A DNA stretch of 64,000 bases from Tolypothrix brevis GSE-NOS-MK-07-07A (GTDB lineage Bacteria > Cyanobacteriota > Cyanobacteriia > Cyanobacteriales > Nostocaceae). Below the pieces are notes generated by a model, which did not search any database, was not told where the DNA came from, and was given only the letters and a program-made list of their open reading frames with translations. Positions 28,174 to 35,950 of the stretch are shown here, in pieces (position 1 is the first letter of the stretch; each line of letters begins with the position of its first letter). The stretch lies in the NCBI GenBank assembly GCA_019358985.1, contig JAHHIJ010000039.1, forward strand, positions 1 to 64,000, in the 5' to 3' direction. A program made the position numbers and the translations under genes.

Positions 28174-29577
28174 CTATCCTCTACTACGATTTAAGTAGTA
28201 ACAAATATATTCACAAATAGTCCTAGCCATTTTACTATTCATAGTTTGCCTTTGTCCGTTTCTCGCTTCTTGTTCTGCTTCTTGAATCACAGTTTGAATT
28301 TCCTTTTCTAAAAAAAATTGTACTTTCAATTCCCAATCTGGAGGTAAATCATAATCGAATTGAGCTTGAATTAATTTTAAAATACATTGTTTCAAACACA
28401 ATGAAGTGTTACGACCAATATCATTACGTAAACCTTTCAATTCCAACAAACGGCTAACATAAGGTTGGTCAATTAAATTTAAACGAGGAGCAATTTCTGT
28501 CATCGGAACTCCTTCACAGTGAAATAAATGCAGTGCTTCGACAAAATTCTTTAATTTTTTTTGAGATTTAGCAGTTCTCTTGGCTTGAAAATATGTAATT
28601 CTTGCTTCAACAACTTTTTTGACAGCACCAGTAAAACACCCATCAAATGAAGAATTATATAATCCCGAAAACTCTGATTGTTCCTCTTCACTATTATGAT
28701 TTTTTTCAGGGATATTATCCCAAGAATCTTGAGGATTTATCGATGTTGTTCCTTGCCTAACTCGAATACGTTCTTCTCGGAGATAATGAGCGACATTTTG
28801 TAATTTACTACGAACATCTTGGAGAACATCTGGAGGATAGTTTCTACGGTTAGGAAATAATTTTTCCGCAATTTGACGTAACTGTTCATCCGTCGGTTCT
28901 GGATATCTACTTTTAGTACCAGCTTGCCGAGTTTGCAGTAGCTGACTACGATAAATTTGGTGATAAGTATCAAGTAATTGCAATGATTGTTGAATTTCTC
29001 CTGCACTACAACGATTATTTTTGAGAATTTTTTCTAATTTTACAGGTGTTATATAGCTAAGAATCATCCAATCGGTAACTTGCTCTATTCTATGGTGTAA
29101 TAATAATTGTTTGACTTCTTTATCGCTTTTAAATATCCTAATCGTCCAAGTCGAGAGATTGCTCTTTTCGGCATCGAATGTTTCTAAAATACGATTAATT
29201 AAACTTGAAGGATTAGAGGTAGAGGAATTCGGCATCTCTTCAATTTTTCGAGATTTATCCAAAACAAGAAGTAATATGTGATTACTTGTCAAGTCATGGG
29301 TTTTACCAAATTTGCCCTCTAATCGAGTAGAAATATTGCGGAGTTGGTTGGATATAAAGCAACGCAGACATAGCTCCGCCATTTGACGACGGTTGTCGTC
29401 ATGACGCAACCACAGCATGAGTTGACGTTGAATCTCCCGATCTGATACATCATTACCTGGACTGAATTGAGGAAATTCTTGCTGAAAAAAAGCTTTAACC
29501 TCGTTCAATTCAATACTTTGACATCTACTTAAACCAATAACCCTCACCCATATCCAGTATTTCGACACCACTCCCAT
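28174..29577 (-). CDS. Sigma-factor-like transcription protein
   Basis: 467 aa, soluble. The first 100 residues hold helices with sigma region 2-like character (LCLRCFISNQLRNISTRL is one). Near residue 340-370, HLFHCEGVPMTEIAPRLNLIDQPYVSRLLELK looks like a helix-turn-helix of sigma region 4. Homologues in cyanobacteria are found at the head of DUF1822 and CHASE2/CHAT operons and are often called sigma-70-like. The assignment is by weak pattern and context. It starts its own operon and carries a copy of the shared element upstream, so it may drive itself and the other four units. A non-sigma DNA-binding role is the main alternative. Confidence 0.6.
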   Translation of the reverse strand: MGVVSKYWIWVRVIGLSRCQSIELNEVKAFFQQEFPQFSPGNDVSDREIQRQLMLWLRHDDNRRQMAELCLRCFISNQLRNISTRLEGKFGKTHDLTSNHILLLVLDKSRKIEEMPNSSTSNPSSLINRILETFDAEKSNLSTWTIRIFKSDKEVKQLLLHHRIEQVTDWMILSYITPVKLEKILKNNRCSAGEIQQSLQLLDTYHQIYRSQLLQTRQAGTKSRYPEPTDEQLRQIAEKLFPNRRNYPPDVLQDVRSKLQNVAHYLREERIRVRQGTTSINPQDSWDNIPEKNHNSEEEQSEFSGLYNSSFDGCFTGAVKKVVEARITYFQAKRTAKSQKKLKNFVEALHLFHCEGVPMTEIAPRLNLIDQPYVSRLLELKGLRNDIGRNTSLCLKQCILKLIQAQFDYDLPPDWELKVQFFLEKEIQTVIQEAEQEARNGQRQTMNSKMARTICEYICYYLNRSRG

Positions 29578-29773
29578 ACTGATTTTGCCTTTTGTGTTTG
29601 GTAAAAATATTACCGTGAATCAGGGGACAGAGGGAGAAATCTTTGGGGTTTTATAGTCTGGAATGCTGATAGTCATGGATTTACGAAGATTATCTAGGTT
29701 TTACCCAGATTTACCCTCAGAAGCAAATGTTACATCTGTGAGCATGAACCTTAATCAAGTGTGTTACTCCCAT

Positions 29774-29800
29774 ATATCTCTGAGACGTTGAGCTTATGTA
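29774..29800 (-). promoter_or_regulatory. Shared promoter-like element, copy C
   Basis: On the minus strand: TACATAA, 13 bases, GAGATAT, preceded by an A/T run. It lies 196 bases before the sigma-like gene, leaving a long leader. It is divergent from copy D, 76 bases away on the other strand. Confidence 0.55.
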
Positions 29801-29876
29801 TTTTTTTTTGTTCCCACGCGAGAAAAATATTGACGACCGTGAAAATACTTATACAGCAAAGATTTGACCCTTTTTT

Positions 29877-29904
29877 TACATAACCTCTGAAGCTCTGGAG
29901 ATAT
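29877..29904 (+). promoter_or_regulatory. Shared promoter-like element, copy D
   Basis: TACATAA, 14 bases, GAGATAT, preceded by seven T, ending 37 bases before the ATG at 29942. With copy C it forms a divergent promoter region between the sigma-like operon and the small secreted protein. Confidence 0.6.
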
Positions 29905-29941
29905 GCGTAAGTACAAAGCATAACGGTGGAGAATCATAAAT

Positions 29942-30427
29942 ATGAACTTCAAACGAACCGGAGCGATCGCACTTCTCTCTCTAACTGTGGGATTGTTTGG
30001 TATTGAGTCAGCAAATGCGAAAAACCCATTAACGGAAGTACCTGTAACCGCACCTTCCAATTATATTGCTCAAGTGACTGATGCGAGTAATCCAATTTAC
30101 GGAAGCTGGAAATTAAGACACAGCGTTGATGGAATTGTCTATGAAAGCGTTCTCGTGATGAAGGGATTTTCGGGAAGCATGAGAACCAGATATTACCATC
30201 CCAGCTTAGGAAAGCAAGCTGTAGACCAAACAATGTATCTTAAAAATTCGCCAGATGGATTAGTTTTATTGGGATACAGTCCCGTTTACGCTGGAACCAA
30301 TAGAAAACATCCCACTTATTCTGCCGATAACTTTTTATTTGCAATTGAGCCTGATGGTAGTGCAAAAGTTGAAACTTGCGATGATTCACGACAATGTTCT
30401 GCTGTAACTGCACAAACCATTAGATAG
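29942..30427 (+). CDS. Small secreted protein, unknown
   Basis: 161 aa with a signal peptide (TGAIALLSLTVGLFGIESANA, likely cut after ANA). The mature part is beta-rich: IYGSWKLRHSVDGIVYESVLVMKGFSGSMRTRYY, a pattern of lipocalin-like or similar small barrels, and it contains one Cys pair (TCDDSRQC). No known family was recognised. It is expressed from promoter-like copy D, so it may be an output or substrate of the exported proteases. An 11-bp hairpin follows it. Confidence 0.65.
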   Translation: MNFKRTGAIALLSLTVGLFGIESANAKNPLTEVPVTAPSNYIAQVTDASNPIYGSWKLRHSVDGIVYESVLVMKGFSGSMRTRYYHPSLGKQAVDQTMYLKNSPDGLVLLGYSPVYAGTNRKHPTYSADNFLFAIEPDGSAKVETCDDSRQCSAVTAQTIR

Positions 30428-30436
30428 GGAATGGTT

Positions 30437-30487
30437 TTAGATTTCAGGCTCGTCAATATGCTGAAAATTATCGAATCTGAAATCTAA
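30437..30487 (+). terminator. Inverted repeat after the 161-aa gene
   Basis: TTAGATTTCAG (30437-30447) pairs with CTGAAATCTAA (30477-30487) over a 29-base loop, just after the stop at 30427. It has no T-run; a terminator or small repeat element. Confidence 0.4.
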
Positions 30488-30578
30488 TAATTCCTTTAAA
30501 TATCAAAAATAAATGGTAAAAATTACCACTTCATTTTACTAATCAAAACTCAAAAATTATTCATCACTAGGAGTTACT

Positions 30579-31067
30579 ATGCAACGCTTATTAAAGTCCG
30601 TCGTAACAATTGCTGCTGTTTCTACATTCGCTTGCGTTTCTACTTTCTTTTCTGCTAAATCAGCCAGTGCTGAACAAAGAATGAATGGTAGTTATATCGG
30701 AGTTGGTGTTGCTGCTGATGGTAGTGGTGCAGCAGTTGCTGGAACTGTACGCTGGGACTTAAAGCCCGTTTCAATTCGTGCCACTGCTACAGGTGCTTGC
30801 GAAGGTAATCTCTGCGCGACTCTATTTATTCCTACTGTCACCTATGATTTTGGCATTAGTAAAAATGCAAATATCTACGCAGGTATTGGTGGTTCTGCTG
30901 TTTCCATAAGCGATGGTGACTCCTCTGTTTCTTTGGGTACGGGTGCTGTTTTACAAGCTGGTGCCGAAGGAGCAATTAGTCAAAATGTAGTCCTCTACGG
31001 TGATGGGACTTATTTCACCAATGGTGGTGGAACTCTTTGGAAAGTTGGGGCTGGTTGGAAGTTTTAA
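30579..31067 (+). CDS. Outer-membrane beta-barrel-like protein
   Basis: 162 aa. Signal peptide (VVTIAAVSTFACVSTFFSAKSASA), AGGAG ribosome site, and a mature part of alternating strands (GSYIGVGVAADGSGAAVAGTVRWDL, IYAGIGGSAVSI, NVVLYGDGTYF) ending WKVGAGWKF. The terminal aromatic F is the usual mark of outer-membrane barrels, so a small eight-strand barrel is likely. A strong terminator follows. It does not carry the shared element and may be unrelated to the protease block. Confidence 0.65.
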   Translation: MQRLLKSVVTIAAVSTFACVSTFFSAKSASAEQRMNGSYIGVGVAADGSGAAVAGTVRWDLKPVSIRATATGACEGNLCATLFIPTVTYDFGISKNANIYAGIGGSAVSISDGDSSVSLGTGAVLQAGAEGAISQNVVLYGDGTYFTNGGGTLWKVGAGWKF

Positions 31068-31079
31068 AAGAGTTTAATG

Positions 31080-31120
31080 TTGGGAAAAAGATAAAGGTGA
31101 AAATCCTTTATCTTTCCCAA
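31080..31120 (+). terminator. Terminator of the beta-barrel gene
   Basis: TTGGGAAA-(AA)-GATAAAGG pairs with CCTTTATCTTTCCCAA around a TGAAAAT loop, 13 bases after the stop. It is a strong stem with a two-base bulge and no long T-run. Confidence 0.65.
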
Positions 31121-31165
31121 AGTATTTGATTTACATATAGTTATACAAAGGAGAATAAATCAAAT

Positions 31166-31234
31166 ATGATTGCAACAATAATCATGTTATTCATATTAGT
31201 CATTGAGTTAAAACAATTAACCGAAATGTATTGA
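31166..31234 (+). CDS. Possible 22-aa hydrophobic peptide
   Basis: ATG at 31166 opens MIATIIMLFILVIELKQLTE and two more residues, then TGA. AAAGGAG lies about 12 bases upstream, rather far. The peptide has one potential membrane helix. It sits between the barrel terminator and the 228-aa membrane protein gene and may be its leader or simply chance. Confidence 0.2.
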   Translation: MIATIIMLFILVIELKQLTEMY

Positions 31235-31293
31235 AATTAGTCATAAATTTTAAACTGCAAAGTTTTGATAGTATTTGAATCAAGGAGCAGGCA

Positions 31294-31980
31294 ATGCAAA
31301 TAGTAAAAAATAAGAATTTTGGTTTTCACAACAAACGTAGTTTTGTCTTATTTGAAAAGTGGGTATTAGTCAACTTCATCGCGGAATTATTGGGTTTAGG
31401 AATTATTGCATTTGTAGATACAATATTTCCAGTCCATAATAATCAAAATTTACAGCTAGTTTTAATTTTAGCGGGTGTATTTCAAGGACTAATATTAGGA
31501 GTTGCTCAATGGTTAGTGTTACGTCGTTACATGCGTAACTCGATTTGGTGGATATTAGCGACAACAATTGGATGGCTTTTGGGATGGTTGGTGATATTGT
31601 TCGTTCGTGCGATCGCTCTTTTTACCATCGCAGTTACGCAAAAAGAATTCGATTTCGTCACATCATTATTGGGAGTGATTTGGCTGGGAACAGCAGCGGG
31701 AATGCTGATAGGATTAGCTCAAGCGATAGTTTTGCGATTCTGTTTGAAGGTTAAGTTTCATAAAGTTGTTTGGTGGATGAATGCAAATGCTCTAATTTGC
31801 GCTTTACGTTTTTTCTTGACATTCATCGTATCCAGTATCATGCCAAATAGATTTTCTCTAAGTACAGGCTTGATAATACTTGGTATGGAAGGGGTAATGA
31901 CAGTTGTCTGTAGTGGAATTACGGCTATTATCTTGATTTATTTATTGCAAGCGAACTTACGGAAGCGTTATTCATATTAA
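31294..31980 (+). CDS. Polytopic membrane protein, 228 aa
   Basis: About six membrane segments: WVLVNFIAELLGLGIIAFV, LVLILAGVFQGLILGVAQWLV, WWILATTIGWLLGWLVILFV, a fourth around LLGVIWLGTAAGMLIGLAQ, and two near the end. The repeated GLAQ/GVAQWLVLRR after hairpins suggests internal duplication (residues about 60-85 and 140-160). The motif recalls small cyanobacterial membrane proteins of unknown role. AAGGAGCAGGC upstream gives a fair ribosome site. No transporter signature was found. Confidence 0.65.
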   Translation: MQIVKNKNFGFHNKRSFVLFEKWVLVNFIAELLGLGIIAFVDTIFPVHNNQNLQLVLILAGVFQGLILGVAQWLVLRRYMRNSIWWILATTIGWLLGWLVILFVRAIALFTIAVTQKEFDFVTSLLGVIWLGTAAGMLIGLAQAIVLRFCLKVKFHKVVWWMNANALICALRFFLTFIVSSIMPNRFSLSTGLIILGMEGVMTVVCSGITAIILIYLLQANLRKRYSY

Positions 31981-32067
31981 CATGATTTTTCATCAAAATT
32001 ACTTTGAATAGAGAAAATTTTCTTGAAAATAAAACTTTAGTTTAGCCCGTAATTGTCAGATTTTTTT

Positions 32068-32095
32068 TACATAAGCTCCGAAATGTGGGAGATAT
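32068..32095 (+). promoter_or_regulatory. Shared promoter-like element, copy E
   Basis: TACATAA, 14 bases, GAGATAT after eight T, ending 41 bases before the ATG at 32137. It lies inside the open frame that could start at 32053, which argues for the later start of the CHAT gene. Confidence 0.6.
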
Positions 32096-32136
32096 ATATA
32101 AGTGCTTTATCGAGCAAATACAATAGGATACTGTGT

Positions 32137-35100
32137 ATGAATTTTCCTCTGTGCTGTCTTAGCGTGCTTACTGCTACTGCATTGCTATCGCTGAGTTTTC
32201 CGCTAGAAATGGCTGGGAATACTTGGGGAAGTAGTACAGTTGTGGCACAGACAACAGGCGATCGCAAAGTTGAAGCTTTACTACTTTTAGGAGTCGGAAG
32301 TGATTTTTTAAAAGCTGGTCAATTAAAGGAAGCTTTAGCCGCATTAGAGAAAGCTTTAGTCATTACTAGAGAAACAGGCGATCGCAAAACAGAAGGTCTT
32401 GCTCTCATGGCTATAGGGAGCTTCTACGAAAATATAAGAGAATACCCTAGAGCTTTAGATTATTATCAACAAGCTTTAACTGTTACGATGGTTACTAAAA
32501 ATAAAGATATCGAAGGCAAAACACGTAACAATATTGGCTGGGTTTACTTCAATTTACAACAATATAATACAGCGTTAGAATACTACCAGCAAGCCTTGAC
32601 TATTGCTAAACAAATTGGTGATGAAAGAGATATAAGTATCAGAATTAGAGGTGTTGGGCTAGTTTACTATAAACAAGGGGAATATCCTAAAGCTTTACAA
32701 AGCTATAATCAGGCTTTAGCTATAGCCCGGAAAATAAAGGATGAAGAGGGAGAGGGAATTAGTCTGGGTAATATTGGAGAAATTTATAAAAATCAAGGGC
32801 AATATGCAAAAGCGTTAGAGACTTATAACAAAGCATTAGCTATTTATAAAAAAAATAATGATGCGAAAAAGATAGCTGATACCCTTAGCAGTATAGGAGA
32901 GGTTTATTTCAAGCAAAAACAATATTCTCAAGCATTAAATTACGAACAAGAAAATTTGGGTATTCGTCAAAAAAATCGTGACAAAAATGGAGAAACTTTA
33001 GCCCTAGTTGGGATAGGTAATATTTATCTTATTCAAAAACAATACTCTCAATCACTAGATTACTATCAAAAAGGTCTAATTCTTGCTAAACAGAATGGAA
33101 GAAAATCTCAAGAAATTTTAGCTCTTAGTAATATAGGACAAGTTTATCAAAGTCAAAGGAATTTTCCTAAAGCTTTGGAATTTCATAACACAGCTTTAAT
33201 TATTGCTCAAGAGATGGGTAATGCACCACGGGCAAATGAATTGCTGCTCAGTATTGGCAAAATTTATGCATTGCAAGAAAGGTATGCTAGTGCTTTAGAA
33301 CATTATCAGAAATCTCTAATCGTAGCTCAGAAATTTGGATATCAAGCTAGAAAAGCTTATTCATTAAACGCTATTGGCGTAATGTATCGCAAAGTAGGAC
33401 AGTATCGTAAAGCTTTAGATATTTATCAGCAAGCTCTAGATATTTATAAACAAGTTGGCAGCAAGGATGGAGAAGGTATAACTCTCAATAATATTGGTAC
33501 TGCTCATAATGGTTTAAAACAATATTATGATGCAGAGAAATATTATCAAGCTTCTTTAGAAATTTCTCAACAAACTGGGGATAAAGTAGAAGAGAGTGAA
33601 AGGCTAAAAAATCTTGGTTTAGTTTACCATTACCAGCAGAAATTTACCGAAGCATTAAATCATTACAATCAAGCTCTAGGCATTGCTAAACAATTGAATG
33701 ATAAGGGAGGAGAAAGTACAACACTTCATAATATTGGTGGAATTTATTTGGATACAGGAAACTATCCTAAAGCTATAGAATACTATCAAAAATCTTTGGC
33801 AATGACTAAGGAAATAGGCTCTAAAGAATGGGAAAGTTTAACACTTAATAATGCTGGAGCAGCATATGTGGCTATCGGTAAATATCCCGAAGCTGAAAAA
33901 ACTTTATTTTCTGCGATAGAAACTAGGGAATCTTTACGAGATGGTTTAAAAGATGACCAAAAAATCTCAATTTTTGAACAACAATCTGCCTCTTATCGCT
34001 TTTTACAAAAAGCATTAGTTGCTCAAAATAAAATCGAAAAAGCTTTGGAAATATCAGAAAGGGGACGTGCTAGAGCGTTTGTAGAGTTATTAGCTTCAAA
34101 ACAGTCACAAGATACTGAGAATAAACAAAATACTAAACCCAATATTCAGCAAATTAAACAAGTTGCTCAAGACCAAAAAGCAACTATTATCCAATATTCT
34201 ATTGTTCCATCTAATGTTAAATATGTACAAGAAAAAGGAAAGCAAGAATTCCGTCCATCACAAGAGTATGTTTGGCTCTATATCTGGGTAGTTAAACCCA
34301 CAGGAGAAATTACATTTAAACAAGTAGATTTAAAATCCTTCAATACATCATTACAAGACTTAGTTATCAACAGTCGTGATTCTATTGGTGTCAGAAGTCG
34401 GGATATGTTTGATATTAAAGTGATAAATCCTCAACCTGAAGACCCAACTGAAGAATTAAAACAACTGCATAAAATCCTCATTGCACCTATTGCTAATTTA
34501 CTACCGAAAGACCCAAACGAGAAAATTATTTTTATTCCTCAAGAATCCCTCTTCCTAGTTCCCTTCCCTGCATTATTAGACGATAAAGGTAAATATTTAA
34601 TTGAAAAACATACTATCCTGACAGCACCATCAATTCAAGTCTTAGATTTAACTCGCAAGCAAAAACAAAATTCCTTCAAGATTGAAACATCAAACAGAAA
34701 TACAGCATTGGTAGTCGGAAACCCCACCATGCCAAAAATTAAGATTGGTGATTTAGAGTCAAACTTAAAACCTCTTCCCGGTTCCCAAAAAGAAGCTCTT
34801 AAAATCGCTAAATTTTTCAATATTGAAGCACTTACAGGTAGCAAAGCAACTAAAAGTTCAATCATGCAAAAAATGGAGCAAGCAAGCATCATTCATCTAG
34901 CTACCCACGGCTTGCTTCATGATTTTAAGGGCTTTGGTGTTCCAGGTGCGATCGCATTAGCTCCTTCTGGTAATAAAAATGATTCAATTGATGGTTTACT
35001 TACCGCAGGTGAAATTCTGGACATGAAACTAAAAGCTGATTTAGTTGTCCTCAGTGCTTGCGATACGGGACGGGGAACAATTACAGGTGATGGAGTAATT

Positions 35101-35340
35101 GGTTTGTCTCGCTCTTTATTTTCTGCTGGTGTCCCTAGTGTCATCGTGTCGCTATGGGCAGTTGATGATGATTCTACAGCTTTCTTGATGACTGAATTTT
35201 ATCAAAATTTGCTCAACAAAGAAAAGCCACTTAATAAAGCCCAAGCATTACGTCAAGCCATGTTAACAACAATGAAACAAAAAGAATATTCTAACCCTCT
35301 TCATTGGGCTGCTTTTACCCTGATTGGTGAGGCTGATTAG
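32137..35340 (+). CDS. Exported TPR-CHAT protease
   Basis: 1067 aa from the ATG at 32137. This start is preferred over 32053 because it gives a clean signal peptide (MNFPLCCLSVLTATALLSLS, then VVAQT as in its relatives) and because promoter-like copy E lies upstream of it. About 14 TPR units of 40 residues fill residues 45-590. The CHAT domain has His in HLATHGLL at about 924 and Cys in VVLSACDTGRG at about 974. It is the first of three genes on this strand (RDD protein, then WD40-TPR-CHAT). It probably works with the latter; both would be exported. Confidence 0.85.
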   Translation: MNFPLCCLSVLTATALLSLSFPLEMAGNTWGSSTVVAQTTGDRKVEALLLLGVGSDFLKAGQLKEALAALEKALVITRETGDRKTEGLALMAIGSFYENIREYPRALDYYQQALTVTMVTKNKDIEGKTRNNIGWVYFNLQQYNTALEYYQQALTIAKQIGDERDISIRIRGVGLVYYKQGEYPKALQSYNQALAIARKIKDEEGEGISLGNIGEIYKNQGQYAKALETYNKALAIYKKNNDAKKIADTLSSIGEVYFKQKQYSQALNYEQENLGIRQKNRDKNGETLALVGIGNIYLIQKQYSQSLDYYQKGLILAKQNGRKSQEILALSNIGQVYQSQRNFPKALEFHNTALIIAQEMGNAPRANELLLSIGKIYALQERYASALEHYQKSLIVAQKFGYQARKAYSLNAIGVMYRKVGQYRKALDIYQQALDIYKQVGSKDGEGITLNNIGTAHNGLKQYYDAEKYYQASLEISQQTGDKVEESERLKNLGLVYHYQQKFTEALNHYNQALGIAKQLNDKGGESTTLHNIGGIYLDTGNYPKAIEYYQKSLAMTKEIGSKEWESLTLNNAGAAYVAIGKYPEAEKTLFSAIETRESLRDGLKDDQKISIFEQQSASYRFLQKALVAQNKIEKALEISERGRARAFVELLASKQSQDTENKQNTKPNIQQIKQVAQDQKATIIQYSIVPSNVKYVQEKGKQEFRPSQEYVWLYIWVVKPTGEITFKQVDLKSFNTSLQDLVINSRDSIGVRSRDMFDIKVINPQPEDPTEELKQLHKILIAPIANLLPKDPNEKIIFIPQESLFLVPFPALLDDKGKYLIEKHTILTAPSIQVLDLTRKQKQNSFKIETSNRNTALVVGNPTMPKIKIGDLESNLKPLPGSQKEALKIAKFFNIEALTGSKATKSSIMQKMEQASIIHLATHGLLHDFKGFGVPGAIALAPSGNKNDSIDGLLTAGEILDMKLKADLVVLSACDTGRGTITGDGVIGLSRSLFSAGVPSVIVSLWAVDDDSTAFLMTEFYQNLLNKEKPLNKAQALRQAMLTTMKQKEYSNPLHWAAFTLIGEAD

Positions 35341-35413
35341 TATCCCGCATATATAGCTGAGATAGATTGCAATTTTAGAAAAGCTGATTTTTTTAGACAA
35401 AATGTGGTGACTT

Positions 35414-35929
35414 ATGAAACCTGTAATTGAATATGACAAGCCTGCTGTTACTTCTGTAATTGAGATAGTCAAAAAATACAATAACACATATATATTATGT
35501 CGTCGCTGGATTAGTAGTTGGATAGATTTGTTTGTCTTGATTTCTATCTTATTTATTCCCACATTATTATTAGATGCTGTCACATATGAAAAATTATTCC
35601 ATCTTTGGTTTTGGCTGATGTTGGCTTATTTTTGTATTACTGAGTTGTGCTGGGGTAGAACTTTGGGCAAAGTAATTATGGGGACAGTGGTTGTTAACAA
35701 ACATGGTAAATATCCTAATATTTGTCAGGTATTAATCCGAAATATACTCCGCATTTTTGAAGCGAATCCATTTTTATTCGGAATATATTCAGCCGGAGGA
35801 TTTCCAGCAGGAATGCTCGTTTTGATGACAAAACGCAAGCAAAGAGCAGGTGATATGTTTGCAGGGACTTATGTAGTTTTATTAAAAGACCTCAAACGTC
35901 TCCAAGCTATGAAAAATTCGTTGCAGTAA
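35414..35929 (+). CDS. RDD family membrane protein
   Basis: 171 aa. RDD domain: RRWISSWIDLFVLISILFIP (the Arg-Asp pair of the first span), then WFWLMLAYFCITELCWGRTLGKVIMGTVVV, and KQRAGDMFAGTYVV at the end. RDD proteins are three-span membrane proteins of mostly unknown or transport-related role. It lies 73 bases after one CHAT gene and 21 bases before the next, so it is in their operon and might anchor or assist the exported proteases at the membrane. Confidence 0.75.
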   Translation: MKPVIEYDKPAVTSVIEIVKKYNNTYILCRRWISSWIDLFVLISILFIPTLLLDAVTYEKLFHLWFWLMLAYFCITELCWGRTLGKVIMGTVVVNKHGKYPNICQVLIRNILRIFEANPFLFGIYSAGGFPAGMLVLMTKRKQRAGDMFAGTYVVLLKDLKRLQAMKNSLQ

Positions 35930-35950
35930 TAGCAGTCTACCCTGATTAAT

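Noticed and set aside
32053-32136. Earlier start for the TPR-CHAT gene
   Set aside because: The frame includes the promoter-like element at 32068-32095, and the later ATG gives a proper signal peptide.
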